Shown: piece by piece, positions 16,771-25,624 of the stretch
How positions within the stretch are numbered: the first letter of the stretch is position 1
Layout: each line of letters starts with the position of its first letter
From: Arthrobacter alpinus
GTDB lineage: Bacteria; Actinomycetota; Actinomycetes; Actinomycetales; Micrococcaceae
DNA length: 64,000 bases
Assembly: GCF_001294625.1 (NCBI RefSeq)
Contig: NZ_CP012677.1
Span: forward strand, 3,410,001-3,474,000
Direction: 5' to 3'
Notes under the pieces: model-generated
Seen by the model: the letters and a program-made list of their open reading frames with translations, nothing else
Told to the model about the DNA's origin: nothing
Databases searched by the model: none
Program-made: the position numbers and the translations under genes

Positions 16771-17769
16771 ATGTGGGATACCGCCGGACGACTGCTGAGA
16801 CTGCTGGCGCTCCTACAACGACGATGCGACTGGAACGCCAATCAACTTGCTGAAGAGCTTGAAGTGACGCCACGCACTGTGCGGCGGGACATCGGCCGAC
16901 TGCGCGATCTCGGCTACCCCGTCGCGGCCGTATTGGGTGCCGGCGGGGGTTATCAACTCGAGGTAGGGGCGACATTACCGCCCCTCATGTTCGACACCGA
17001 CGAGGCCGTCGCCGTATTGGTCTCCCTCCGGGATACGGTGTCCCACTCGGACGCCGCAACGATCGAAGGCGCCCTAAGCGCATTCGACAAACTCCACAGA
17101 GTCATGCCTCCCCGATTACATCCCGTCGTTGACGCGTTCCTGGACCACACCAGCAGTCTGGACTTGGGGACAGGGATCGAAGCAACAACGAATCCGGTCA
17201 ACATCACAACGCTCGTGCTCCTCGCGCGCGCCTGCCGCGAACGCCGAAAAATCGCATGTACCTACCGGCGCTACTCCGGCGAGACGGGAAACCGGCAGCT
17301 CGAACCGCTACATCTAGTGCACTCGATGAGCCACTGGTACCTCATCGCCTACAGTATCGAGGCGGACGGATGGCGCACCTTCCGCGTTGACCGGCTCAGC
17401 GGAGCAGAGATCACGAACAAACCCAGCTATCCGCGGGACCCTCCGGCTGCCAACCTGCACGAATATGTGACAGCTCAACTAGCAAAAGGCTGGCGGCAGG
17501 TCACCGGGACCGTTCGGGTACACGCCCCCAGCGACATCGTCGCCCCGTGGATCAAACCAACATGGGGGACGGTCGCCAAGGAAACTCCTGAAACGTGCAT
17601 TGTGAACGCCGGCGCCGAAAGCTATACGGCAATGGCCAGATGGCTGCTGCTTATCGGCGCCCGCCTCACTGTTCTGGAACCAGCTGAACTCCGCGCCGCA
17701 TTCACTGATCTCGCAGAAGACATCGCCCACATCGCCGCTGACGACCCAGCCTGGGAACGCGTCACATGA
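16771..17769 (+). CDS. HTH-WYL domain transcriptional regulator
   Basis: A 332-residue regulator with a DeoR/HTH_11-type N-terminal helix-turn-helix (QLAEELEVTPRTVRRDIGRL, residues 25-45) and a wing (GAGGGYQLEVG). A WYL domain follows at about 185-215 (HWYLIAYSIEADGWRTFRVD), then a WCX C-terminal extension. WYL domains sense small molecules or nucleic acids and often act as repressors. It is transcribed away from the epoxide hydrolase; the 61-bp gap contains AGCTGACAGCT, a small palindrome that could be an operator. Confidence 0.88.
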   Translation: MWDTAGRLLRLLALLQRRCDWNANQLAEELEVTPRTVRRDIGRLRDLGYPVAAVLGAGGGYQLEVGATLPPLMFDTDEAVAVLVSLRDTVSHSDAATIEGALSAFDKLHRVMPPRLHPVVDAFLDHTSSLDLGTGIEATTNPVNITTLVLLARACRERRKIACTYRRYSGETGNRQLEPLHLVHSMSHWYLIAYSIEADGWRTFRVDRLSGAEITNKPSYPRDPPAANLHEYVTAQLAKGWRQVTGTVRVHAPSDIVAPWIKPTWGTVAKETPETCIVNAGAESYTAMARWLLLIGARLTVLEPAELRAAFTDLAEDIAHIAADDPAWERVT

Positions 17770-18082
17770 CGAACGCTGATCGGACGCACATCGCGTCCCC
17801 GCTGTTGACCTCTTCTACACTTCGGTGAACGCCAAGACGTAACGCAGACACTCTCCTGGATGCAGTGTCAGGATTAAGTCTTGGTCGAAAACGTGGAGGG
17901 GTTCGTAACCGACGACTCTTGCTTTTTCACTGTCAACAATTTCAGGCTCGGAGGAAAGGGTCTGACCGATTTTTTGGATGATACTTGTCCCAATTTCGTG
18001 TCACCAGCCCGGTGTGTTCATCGACTCGGGCACGCGCTCCGTGATTGCTGCGATCTGATTGTGGCGATGGCATGATGGATCG
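17770..18082. other. Intergenic region with a transposon-end-like site
   Basis: No gene is supported. The only structure is a left-type transposon site at 17979-18005 (TGATACTTGTCCC then AATTTCGTGTCACC), closely matching 6880-6907 of the intact element. Confidence 0.55.
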
Positions 18083-18655
18083 ATGAATCCTGTATCAGAT
18101 GAACACTTGGACTCCGTATTGATAGGTGGTCGCGAGGAGCGCCCAATCGTCATCATGGAATACGACGCTGACTGGCCTTCTCGATTTGATGCCCTTGCAT
18201 TGACCCTCAAGGTAGCCATTGCGGATGTCGCCCTGTCGGTCGAGCACATTGGATCGACGTCGGTCCCAGGTTTGGCAGCCAAGCCGATTATCGATATTTT
18301 GGTGACGGTTGAAGACGTTGCGAATGAAGATTCCTACTTAGGCAAGCTTGAAGCTGCGGGTTTCGTGCTCCGTGTTCGGGAAGCCGGCCACCGCATGATG
18401 AGAACCCCGCAGAAAGATGTTCACGTTCACGTGTTCTCTGCTGGTTCCCCTGAAATTTCCAACTATCTGGACATACGTGATTGGCTTCGCGTGGACGACA
18501 AGGACCGCTCCCTCTACGCAATGACGAAGAGGAATCTTGCGCAGCAAAGGTGGGCGGACATGAACTACTACGCGGAAGCGAAGACGGCTGTCATCTCGGA
18601 GATTCTCGCCCGCGCCCGCTTGTGGCGCGAAGGTAGGAAAGTGACAGGAAATTGA
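18083..18655 (+). CDS. GrpB family nucleotidyltransferase-fold protein
   Basis: A 190-residue protein from ATG at 18083 (MNPVSDEHL). The GrpB signature is clear: VEHIGSTSVPGLAAKPIIDI (residues about 54-73), an EYDADWPSRFDAL start, and the C-terminal YAMTKRNLAQQRW. The fold is that of minimal nucleotidyltransferases; cellular function is unclear. Its last residues (RKVTGN) and stop codon are encoded by a transposon right-end motif, so the 3' end appears to be set by the mobile element. It sits between left-type and right-type end remnants and looks like cargo. Confidence 0.85.
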   Translation: MNPVSDEHLDSVLIGGREERPIVIMEYDADWPSRFDALALTLKVAIADVALSVEHIGSTSVPGLAAKPIIDILVTVEDVANEDSYLGKLEAAGFVLRVREAGHRMMRTPQKDVHVHVFSAGSPEISNYLDIRDWLRVDDKDRSLYAMTKRNLAQQRWADMNYYAEAKTAVISEILARARLWREGRKVTGN

Positions 18656-19374
18656 GAATTTTTTCGAAGATCTGAAGTTCAGCATCATTGAAGGTCAGCA
18701 CGGGTTGCCGATGACATGTACGGCGCCCCGGTCCCCTTGCCGCATCCGAGACGGGGCAACGCTTGGGGACGCAGAGTGTTTGAAACCTTGGTGGCGCACA
18801 TCCGAAGCGCGGCCCCAGAGACTCTTTACATCATTCTGATGGCCGATCCTCCGTGCAGACGATTGCCTGAGCAGGCCAGATTCGCCCCATTCCATCCTTC
18901 ACGCAGCATGGAATTGGCCTAGATGGGATCCTGATAGGGCACAGGAGCCTCGTAGACGAGCCGACGGGTTCAATCACCACTTGCTGGCGTCAGGCTGGAA
19001 ACGCTGGATCGAGAGAGAAACGCAGAGATCTGAATTGAACCTGGAAAACAATCCGGAAGGGCCCGATGAATATGAGGCCAGGGACGTCCCGAAATTGTTT
19101 GCAACTGCGCCACAGGAGCTTGGCTCATCAAGTGAACGGTGACAATTCATCGTCTGGCTGGCCGGCAGGGATCCTTCAAGTGCGGAATCCACATTGAGTC
19201 CTTGGCGAATCGGACCCTCCACTGCGGATGGGAGGACAATGACGGCCAAAGCTAGGAACGCGCAGTGCCCTGTTCTAGCACTGCGGACCGGGCTAGACTA
19301 AAAAGGACACCCAACACAGGTATCGGCCGCCACACGGGCAGCTGGAAACACGGTATGGAAAGTGGGACCGAACG
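18656..19374. other. Gene-poor junction with a possible gene remnant
   Basis: The first 65 bp continue the transposon-end homology. From about 18840 to 19140 a plus frame lacking a convincing start is open and protein-like: it includes HAAWNWPRWDPDR, FNHHLLASGWKRWIER and DEYEARDVPKLFATAPQEL, then stops at TGA 19138-19140. This may be the 3' remnant of a gene cut by insertions. Nothing else is supported. Confidence 0.4.
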
Positions 19375-19716
19375 ATGTCCGGACAACATGCAAGCGACCA
19401 ACCAGCCGACAAAAAAGGCAGCAAGCCCAGCGCCAGTGAACAACCAGAGGACCGCGGACGGTATGTCGAGGGGTCCTATGGAAAGGCGGGCGTTGAACCT
19501 GGTCACGTGGCGGGTTCCGAAGAGGGCAGCTACGTCGAGGGCGACTACGGAGACGCAGGAACTGAGGATGCAAAGTCAGACGGTGCCGCGGGACGGATGG
19601 TGGAGGCTGATTACGGCACTGCCGGCGAAGTCCCGGGACATGCTGAAAACGACCCGAAAGGTGAGTACATCACCGGGGACTACGGGGATGCCGAGAGCGC
19701 GCATCCAGAAAGTTAG
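19375..19716 (+). CDS. Small acidic Gly/Tyr repeat protein
   Basis: A 113-residue, strongly acidic protein with no hydrophobic segment. It repeats a block of about 23 residues: GRYVEGSYGKAGVEPGHVAG, GSYVEGDYGDAGTED, GRMVEADYGTAGEVPGHAEN, GEYITGDYGDAESAHPES. I do not recognise a characterised family. The low-complexity N-terminus (residues 1-25) is probably disordered. It converges on crgA, 13 bp away. Confidence 0.7.
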   Translation: MSGQHASDQPADKKGSKPSASEQPEDRGRYVEGSYGKAGVEPGHVAGSEEGSYVEGDYGDAGTEDAKSDGAAGRMVEADYGTAGEVPGHAENDPKGEYITGDYGDAESAHPES

Positions 19717-19729
19717 AGCGAAGGAGCCC

Positions 19730-19984
19730 TTAGCTGCGCCACCGGGTGGTCATCATGAAACCGGACAGGGCAATGCCAAAACCAATACCAATATTCCAGT
19801 TTTTGATATCAGGGATGGGGAATTTGCCGTCCGAAATATAGTAGGTGATGATCCAAAAAAGGCCCAGCAGCATCAAGGTAACCATGACAGGCAGGAACCA
19901 TGGTGCGTTGGGTTTCTGCGCCTTCGAAGACGGTGTCATCGCCGGGCCCTTGGTGGGACGGCGGCGCGATTTTGACTCAGGCAC
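19730..19984 (-). CDS. crgA: Cell division protein CrgA
   Basis: An 84-residue protein starting with GTG at 19984 (VPESKSRRRPTKGP). A longer frame to 20146 exists, but residues before VPESKS do not resemble the family. CrgA hallmarks are NAPWFLPVMVTLMLLGLFWI (first helix), a short loop with IPDIKNWN, a second helix and the C-terminal MMTTRWR. In mycobacteria CrgA interacts with FtsZ, FtsQ and PBPs and helps assemble the septum; in Streptomyces it inhibits Z-ring formation. The neighbouring sortase and pabA are its usual companions. Confidence 0.93.
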   Translation of the reverse strand: MPESKSRRRPTKGPAMTPSSKAQKPNAPWFLPVMVTLMLLGLFWIITYYISDGKFPIPDIKNWNIGIGFGIALSGFMMTTRWRS

Positions 19985-20181
19985 GTAGAGCTCCTTGGCT
20001 TCTCGAACGGCGCAATGGCTGTTGATGGTGCGGAAAGACAGCAATTCACAACCGGTGATACTGCCGGGTGAATTATTCCAGCGTAGTGAACTGCCGGTAT
20101 TGTTGAGTGTAATTCTAGCTGTAAATAGAACAGCCGTGGATTGCACGGACTCCCCCGACGCACTGAAGGAGAATCTCTCGC

Positions 20182-21030
20182 GTGGTCAGATCGCACGAGC
20201 ACGTTGATTCGGCAGTGGGTGTAGATGATTTGATCTCCGGAAACAGTGCTGTCAGGACGCGAATGGCCGGACGACGGCGCCGCGAAAAGGCCCAACGCCC
20301 CAAACAGGGTTTGTGGCGGACCTTGATACAAGTCATTGGTGAACTGCTGATTACCTGTGGCGTTATTTTGCTGCTTTTTGTGGTGTGGGAACTGTGGTGG
20401 ACCAACATCGATGCCAACAATGCCCAGCAGCGGGCCGTCTCACAATTCGCCCAGGACTTTCAGGGCCCCCTGATCCCCCAGCCACCGGGCACGCCGGCGG
20501 ACTTTGGCTCCCCGGTGGTTATGGACGCGCCAACCGCAGACGGAACTGTCTTCGGTGTGGTTTACATTCCTCGCTTTGGATCGAGCTACAGCCGCCCCCT
20601 CGTTGAAGGCACTACACAGGCACAGCTGGACACCCTCGGTCTTGGCCGTTACGGGGCGACGTCCATGCCAGGGGCCGTGGGCAACTTTGCCGTTGCCGGG
20701 CACAGGCAAACCCACGGGGCCGTACTGGACTCGATCCACACCTTGGTTCCGGGGGACAAGATTTATGTCCAAACCAAAGACGGCTACTACACCTACGTGT
20801 TCCGCAACAACCAGATTGTGATGCCCAGCCAGGGGAACGTGCTGTTGCCGGTCCCCACGCAAAAGGGCGCTGAGCCCGTAGAACGGTTCATGACCATGAC
20901 AAGCTGCAATCCACGATTTGGCGCCGAGGAACGCATAATCGCCTACTCGGTGATGGACTCCTGGCAGCCGGCCAGTGCCGGTCCACCCGCGGCCATTGCC
21001 GCCCAAGTTGCCGCAAACGCGAAAGGCTAA
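20182..21030 (+). CDS. Class E sortase
   Basis: A 282-residue protein with GTG start behind AAGGAG. Residues 1-45 are basic and cytoplasmic; a membrane anchor lies near 48-70 (GELLITCGVILLLFVVWEL). The sortase beta-barrel follows, with catalytic His in VAGHRQTHG, Cys in MTMTSCNPRFG and Arg in GAEERIIAYSV. Class E sortases attach proteins with an LAXTG-type signal to the wall of high-GC Gram-positives. No substrate gene is visible nearby. It is transcribed away from crgA and probably with the two following genes, which lie within a few bases. Confidence 0.93.
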   Translation: MVRSHEHVDSAVGVDDLISGNSAVRTRMAGRRRREKAQRPKQGLWRTLIQVIGELLITCGVILLLFVVWELWWTNIDANNAQQRAVSQFAQDFQGPLIPQPPGTPADFGSPVVMDAPTADGTVFGVVYIPRFGSSYSRPLVEGTTQAQLDTLGLGRYGATSMPGAVGNFAVAGHRQTHGAVLDSIHTLVPGDKIYVQTKDGYYTYVFRNNQIVMPSQGNVLLPVPTQKGAEPVERFMTMTSCNPRFGAEERIIAYSVMDSWQPASAGPPAAIAAQVAANAKG

Positions 21031-21032
21031 TC

Positions 21033-21197
21033 ATGTACGGATGGGTATTCCGCCACCTTCCTGGACCATTGTGGTTCCGCATTCTCACCTCTCTGCTGTT
21101 CCTGACCGCAGCCGTCATAGTCCTTATGCAGTTTGTTTTCCCCTGGCTCTCACAATTTAACCCGCTCACTGATTCCACGATTGGTGGTAGTTCCTAA
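21033..21197 (+). CDS. 54-residue membrane protein between sortase and pabA
   Basis: A short ORF missed by length cut-offs: ATG at 21033, 2 bp after the sortase stop, TAA at 21195-21197, and 2 bp before pabA. The sequence begins MYGWVFRHLPGPLWFRIL and holds one hydrophobic helix (SLLFLTAAVIVLMQFVFPWL). The tight packing and the WFRIL-helix-FPWL pattern, seen in the equivalent place in related actinobacteria, support translation. The function is unknown. Confidence 0.8.
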   Translation: MYGWVFRHLPGPLWFRILTSLLFLTAAVIVLMQFVFPWLSQFNPLTDSTIGGSS

Positions 21198-21199
21198 TC

Positions 21200-21838
21200 A
21201 TGAACACACGCATTTTGGTGATTGATAATTACGACAGTTTTGTCTACACCTTGGTGGGCTACCTTCAGCAACTAGGCGCCCAGACCACAGTTGTCAGGAA
21301 CGACGACGTGACCTTGGCTGAAGCTGTGGAGCTTGCCGACGCGCGGGACGGTGTGTTGATTTCTCCCGGGCCGGGTACCCCCGCCGAAGCCGGAATCTGC
21401 ATCGACCTGATCAAGTGGTGCGGTGCGAATGCTAAACCCATGTTCGGTGTATGTCTGGGCCACCAGGCCCTCGCTGAAGCCTACGGTGGGGTGGTGACCC
21501 ATGCGGAGCAGCTCATGCATGGAAAGACCAGCGAAGTTTTCCACCAAGGCAGCAATGTCTTCTCAGGGCTGTCCAGTCCCGTCACAGCCACCCGCTACCA
21601 CTCGCTGGCCGCGGTGCGAGAAACCATTCCCGAGACGTTGGAAATTACAGCTGAAACGGCCGACGGCGTCATCATGGGCTTGGCGCACAAGACCGCACCA
21701 TTGTGCGGAGTCCAGTTCCACCCAGAGTCGGTCCTGACCCACGGTGGATACCAGATGGTGGGCAATTGGTTGGAATCGGTGGGGTTGGCGGGAGCCTGTG
21801 CGCAAGGAGCCAGACTGAGTCCCCTCATTAGCAGCTGA
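21200..21838 (+). CDS. pabA: Aminodeoxychorismate/anthranilate synthase component II (glutamine amidotransferase)
   Basis: A 212-residue class I glutamine amidotransferase. The nucleophile Cys is in MFGVCLGHQALAEAYGG, the His-Glu pair in CGVQFHPESVLT, and the oxyanion turn in LISPGPGTPAEAG. It releases ammonia from glutamine for the chorismate-amination subunit in folate or tryptophan synthesis. The position beside the sortase and pknB is standard for actinobacterial pabA; trpG cannot be excluded, because no component I gene is present. Confidence 0.93.
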   Translation: MNTRILVIDNYDSFVYTLVGYLQQLGAQTTVVRNDDVTLAEAVELADARDGVLISPGPGTPAEAGICIDLIKWCGANAKPMFGVCLGHQALAEAYGGVVTHAEQLMHGKTSEVFHQGSNVFSGLSSPVTATRYHSLAAVRETIPETLEITAETADGVIMGLAHKTAPLCGVQFHPESVLTHGGYQMVGNWLESVGLAGACAQGARLSPLISS

Positions 21839-21853
21839 GACTTGGTACAACAC

Positions 21854-21886
21854 AAAGGAACCACCCCCTTTGGGGGTGGTTCCTTT
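21854..21886. terminator. Bidirectional terminator between pabA and pknB
   Basis: A perfect 15-bp inverted repeat AAAGGAACCACCCCC / GGGGGTGGTTCCTTT with a 3-nt loop. The A-run and T-run allow it to stop transcription in both directions. Confidence 0.9.
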
Positions 21887-21895
21887 GAGCTGGTT

Positions 21896-23794
21896 TCAGC
21901 CCTTTGGTGCTGGCGATTTGCTGGGAGCCTTTGAAGTGGGTGTTGGTGTGGGCGTTGGTTCAGGTGGTGGCGGTTCGGGCGCCTTCGCCAACGTGACGGT
22001 GATAGTGGTTCTTTGCGGTACTGATGTGCCCGCCGGCTCCGACTGCCCCGTCACCATGCCAGGTGCCACTGCGGAGTTTACGGATTCCACGAAGACCACC
22101 TGGAGGAACGGCGATGCATTCTTGAGCGCGTCCTGCACCGCCTGCCGGACTTGCGAAGGATCCGTCGTCAAGTCAAAGAGGGACGGGACGGGAACTTGTC
22201 CGGTCGAGATTTTCAAGGTGACCTCGGTTCCCACAGCAACGCTCTGTCCAGGCGGTGGATCGGTGGTGACGACGAGCCCAGATTGAATCTGTGGGTCATC
22301 GACTCGCAGATTCGGCTTGAACTTCAAGTCCAGGGCGCTCAGCATAGACCTGACCTCAGACTCGGTCCGACCGGGAAGATCGGCAGGGATCGTCACTTCG
22401 GATGAGCCCTTGGAAACCACCACTGCAACCGCGGAGTGTTCGTTGACAAGTGTAAGTGCCGCGGGATCGGTGCGGATTACATTCCCCGAGGGCACTGTGT
22501 TTGAGAATTCAGTGCTCAGGACGGGATCAAGCCCCAGGTCCTCGAGTTTGGTCACGGCAGCAGCTTGACTCAGGCCCGCCAGCGAAGGAATGCTGTGCTG
22601 TATTGGTGGTGCGGGCTTGGCGTTGACAAGGTTGTAAGCGATGATGCCGCCACCGGCCAGTATGATCGCCAGGAAGATAAAAAGCGTTGTTATCCAGGCC
22701 TGACGCCGGCGTTTGACAGCAAGCCCGGGTTCCTTAGAAACCTCCGGGTCAAGGTCGCCGTCGTGGTCGGTTGTCAACGCTCCCCCGGCGAGAACTTTCG
22801 CCATGGCACGGGTGGAGGGCCCGTCGTCGTACAGTTCGTGAACAGGGACCTTGGCGACAGACACGGCCGCGGCGGGCACCGTGGCCAAGAGATCCGTTGC
22901 GAGCGAAACAGCAGGTGCCGCCAGGGTCACCCCGGTCCGGGCCGCCCGCAAGGCACGGCGGAAGGAAGCGGCATCCTGGAAACGGTCCTGGCGGGTCTTT
23001 TGCAAGGCGCGCAGCAGAACGCTGTCCAGCGCAGGAGAAATCATGGGATTGAACGTGCTGGGTGCTGGCGGCACCTCGCGTACGTGCTGGTAGGCCACAG
23101 AAACGGGAGACTCTCCCGTGAAGGGCGGCCGGCCGGCCAACATTTCATAGAACAAGCATGCGGCCGAGTACAGGTCGCTGCGGGCGTCAACGGTTTCCCC
23201 GCGTGCCTGCTCAGGCGAGAGGTACTGGGCGGTACCCATCACTGTCTGGGTCTGCGTCATGGTGGCCGCGGAATCTGAAATGGTGCGGGCTATGCCAAAG
23301 TCCATGACCTTGACGGCCCCCAGATGGCCGTCAGAGTCCTCCGTAACCATAACATTGGCAGGCTTGATGTCCCGGTGCACAATGCCGGAGCGGTGACTGT
23401 ACTCAAGCGCTGAGAGCACACCTAAGGTGAAATCGATGGCCTGGTCAATGCTGATGGCATTGGCCCTGACGAGATCGCGCAGTGTTTTGCCCCGCACGTA
23501 TTCCATCACGATGTACGGCAACGTGGAGCCATCTTGCAACGGATCACCTGTGGAGTGCTCGCCGGTGTCGTACACCGCAACGATGGAGGGGTGATTGAGG
23601 CCGGCAACCGCTTGGGCCTCCCGCTTGAAGCGGGCTTGAAGCTGTGAATCCCGTGCGACGTCGCCGCGCAGGACCTTGATGGCTACAATTCGGCCCAAGA
23701 GGGTATCCGTGGCCTGATAGACGTCGGCCATGCCGCCGCGGCCCAACAATCCACCTACCTCATACCGTCCATTGAGGACGCGCGGAACACTCAT
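21896..23794 (-). CDS. pknB: Serine/threonine protein kinase with PASTA domains (PknB-type)
   Basis: A 632-residue transmembrane kinase. The kinase domain spans about 10-280: Gly loop GRGGMADVYQA, Lys40 in VAIKVL, HRDIKPANVM catalytic loop, DFG in VMDFGIARTI, and SPEQARGE in the activation segment. One membrane helix lies near 365-390. Three extracellular PASTA repeats follow, then a Pro/Thr tail (PTPTPTPTSKAPSK). PASTA kinases sense muropeptides or lipid II and control growth, division and wall synthesis. A good AAAGGA site precedes the ATG. It ends the leftward operon. Confidence 0.95.
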   Translation of the reverse strand: MSVPRVLNGRYEVGGLLGRGGMADVYQATDTLLGRIVAIKVLRGDVARDSQLQARFKREAQAVAGLNHPSIVAVYDTGEHSTGDPLQDGSTLPYIVMEYVRGKTLRDLVRANAISIDQAIDFTLGVLSALEYSHRSGIVHRDIKPANVMVTEDSDGHLGAVKVMDFGIARTISDSAATMTQTQTVMGTAQYLSPEQARGETVDARSDLYSAACLFYEMLAGRPPFTGESPVSVAYQHVREVPPAPSTFNPMISPALDSVLLRALQKTRQDRFQDAASFRRALRAARTGVTLAAPAVSLATDLLATVPAAAVSVAKVPVHELYDDGPSTRAMAKVLAGGALTTDHDGDLDPEVSKEPGLAVKRRRQAWITTLFIFLAIILAGGGIIAYNLVNAKPAPPIQHSIPSLAGLSQAAAVTKLEDLGLDPVLSTEFSNTVPSGNVIRTDPAALTLVNEHSAVAVVVSKGSSEVTIPADLPGRTESEVRSMLSALDLKFKPNLRVDDPQIQSGLVVTTDPPPGQSVAVGTEVTLKISTGQVPVPSLFDLTTDPSQVRQAVQDALKNASPFLQVVFVESVNSAVAPGMVTGQSEPAGTSVPQRTTITVTLAKAPEPPPPEPTPTPTPTSKAPSKSPAPKG

Positions 23795-23863
23795 GTGAGT
23801 CGGTGTCCTTTCATTCTGGTGCGAAGTTGAGTTGATGCTGGGCTGGGGCGGGGTGGAAAGAAA

Positions 23864-25624
23864 CTACGGTGCCTTGGGAGCTGGCCCGGTGGAAACGTAG
23901 TAGCTTACGACTGATCCCTTCGGGGCCTGTGTGCCGGCAGTGGGGTTGGTACGAATGACCACTCCCTTCTCGACGGACTCGGAAGTTTCATCCACCCGGG
24001 CAGGGATGAAACCGGCGGCGACCAGGGCAGCGTCATAGGTATTGCCCTGCTGGCCTGCTGATGATGGCACAGTCGCCACGGCAGGCGGCGTTGTGGGCTG
24101 GGGACCCTTTGAAACGGTGACCGTTACAGGAGTCCCCACGGGAACCGTCCCAACGGGACTGACCTCGATGACCCTACCCTCCGCGACTGTGGGGCTGTAT
24201 GCATCGACACGCGATACCAACAATCCGTTGTCGCTGAGCAACCCCTCGACGAAGGCATAGGTTTGTCCGTTGACCTGGTTGGGGTTGATCGTGAAGGTGG
24301 AAGGTGCCGATGACGTCGTCGGAGTTTGTGACTGGGTGGGCGTCTGCGACGGCGTGGTTTCCGTGGGTGTGGAACTTTGCGACGTTGTGACCGACTTGGT
24401 GACGGACGGGGCTGGCTTGGAATCAAAGACGCCCCAGCTTTGCAGCAACAGCGCACCCAGAGCAAAGACCAACAGGGCAATCAGGGCGACGAGAGGCCAC
24501 GTCCATGGGCTGCGGCCTCGCTTGGCGGGTTCGTCAGGAGGGCCCTCCACTATGTCTTCATCGAGGTCATCCTCCTGTCCCCAGGCCCGCTCGGCGCTGA
24601 GGGCCTCGGCGCGTGTGCGTGACTCGGCAGAATACCCGCCCACGACTGCATCACTCACGGTAGGCAGTGCGGTGGTGTTTGGCTCGGATATATTGCCCAC
24701 CACCGACGTGGGGGCGGTGGCGTTGATATCCACGGGAGCCGTGATGGGACCCGTGCTCGATTCAAACAACAGCATGCCCGGAACTGCGACGTGGGCGGTC
24801 TTGATATCGCCTGCACGGATTGCTTCCGCAGCTTCGGCAAGCTTCAGGGCATTCGCAGGCCGGTTGGCCGGGTCCTTGGCCAGCATCGACATCAACAAAG
24901 CACGCACAGGTGTGGGCAAGGTGTCAGGCAGCGGCGGCGGAGCATCATTGACCTGGGCCAGTGCAATGGCAATCTGTGACTCCCCGGAGAACGGCCGGTG
25001 GCCGGTGATGCACTCATAACCAATAACACCCAAGGCATATATGTCCGAGGAGCCGGTGGCGAGCTGGCCAGTGGCCTGCTCGGGTGCAAGGTACTGGGCC
25101 GTACCCATCACCTGGCCGGTCTGGGTTAGGGGCACTTGGTCAGCCAGGCGCGCAATGCCAAAGTCGGTGATTTTGACCCTGCCCTCGGGCGTGATCAGCA
25201 AGTTGCCGGGCTTGACGTCCCGGTGTACCAAGCCCTGGGCGTGTGCGACTGACAGGGCCCGTGCCGTCTGCGCGATCATGGACAGCGTCCAGTCGGCGGA
25301 GAGGACGTGCTCTCGCTCAATCAGGGTCGACAGCGGCTCGCCTGGAACGAGTTCCATCACCAGATAGGCGGAACCGTCCTCCTCACCATAGTCAAAGACG
25401 TTGGCGATGCCCACGTGGTTCAGTAGTGCCGTGTGCTTGGCCTCGGCACGGAAGCGTGCCCGGAAACCGGGATCGCCCGTGTATTCGTCCTTGAGAATCT
25501 TGATGGCTACGATACGGCCCAGGACCAGGTCCTGTGCCTTCCATACTTCACCCATGCCGCCGATCGCGATGCGTGAGGTGAGTTGGTATCTGCCGCCTAA
25601 GGTGATTCCTGAAGTAGGCCTCAC
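23864..25624 (-). CDS. pknA: Serine/threonine protein kinase (PknA-position) with PASTA repeats
   Basis: A 586-residue kinase with GTG start overlapping the pbpA TGA (GTGA). Kinase motifs are [38 protein letters not shown] and APEQATGQ. A membrane helix ([19 protein letters not shown]) lies near 375-395. A Ser/Thr-rich linker and two PASTA-like repeats follow (for example [19 protein letters not shown]). Mycobacterial PknA lacks PASTA repeats, so the extracellular part is a lineage difference. It probably works with the adjacent PknB and PstP on wall and division proteins. Confidence 0.92.
   Translation of the reverse strand: MRPTSGITLGGRYQLTSRIAIGGMGEVWKAQDLVLGRIVAIKILKDEYTGDPGFRARFRAEAKHTALLNHVGIANVFDYGEEDGSAYLVMELVPGEPLSTLIEREHVLSADWTLSMIAQTARALSVAHAQGLVHRDVKPGNLLITPEGRVKITDFGIARLADQVPLTQTGQVMGTAQYLAPEQATGQLATGSSDIYALGVIGYECITGHRPFSGESQIAIALAQVNDAPPPLPDTLPTPVRALLMSMLAKDPANRPANALKLAEAAEAIRAGDIKTAHVAVPGMLLFESSTGPITAPVDINATAPTSVVGNISEPNTTALPTVSDAVVGGYSAESRTRAEALSAERAWGQEDDLDEDIVEGPPDEPAKRGRSPWTWPLVALIALLVFALGALLLQSWGVFDSKPAPSVTKSVTTSQSSTPTETTPSQTPTQSQTPTTSSAPSTFTINPNQVNGQTYAFVEGLLSDNGLLVSRVDAYSPTVAEGRVIEVSPVGTVPVGTPVTVTVSKGPQPTTPPAVATVPSSAGQQGNTYDAALVAAGFIPARVDETSESVEKGVVIRTNPTAGTQAPKGSVVSYYVSTGPAPKAP

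Larger units (their letters stand above)
15362..18720. mobile_element. Degraded related Tn7-like element(s), ends only, with cargo
   Basis: Four bases after the right end of the intact transposon a second left-type end begins with TGTAGG (15362). Its site CTCAGATTCGTGTCACC ends at 15407, the same 45-bp distance from the TGTAGG start as in the intact element. Another left-type site, CCCAATTTCGTGTCACC, lies at 17989-18005. A right-type end, GTAGGAAAGTGACAGGAAAT followed by TGAGAATTTT, begins at 18633 and aligns with 15257 for about 85 bp before diverging near 18718. No tns genes remain. The outer right boundary is uncertain. Confidence 0.6.

Noticed and set aside
18716..18922. 68-codon plus ORF in the junction region
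   Set aside because: It lies in a different frame from the more protein-like remnant, and its first part is transposon-end DNA.
18921..18938. GGATCCTGATA as the missing right terminus of the older element
   Set aside because: It shares only GGATCCT with the true terminus and lies about 200 bp beyond the expected place.
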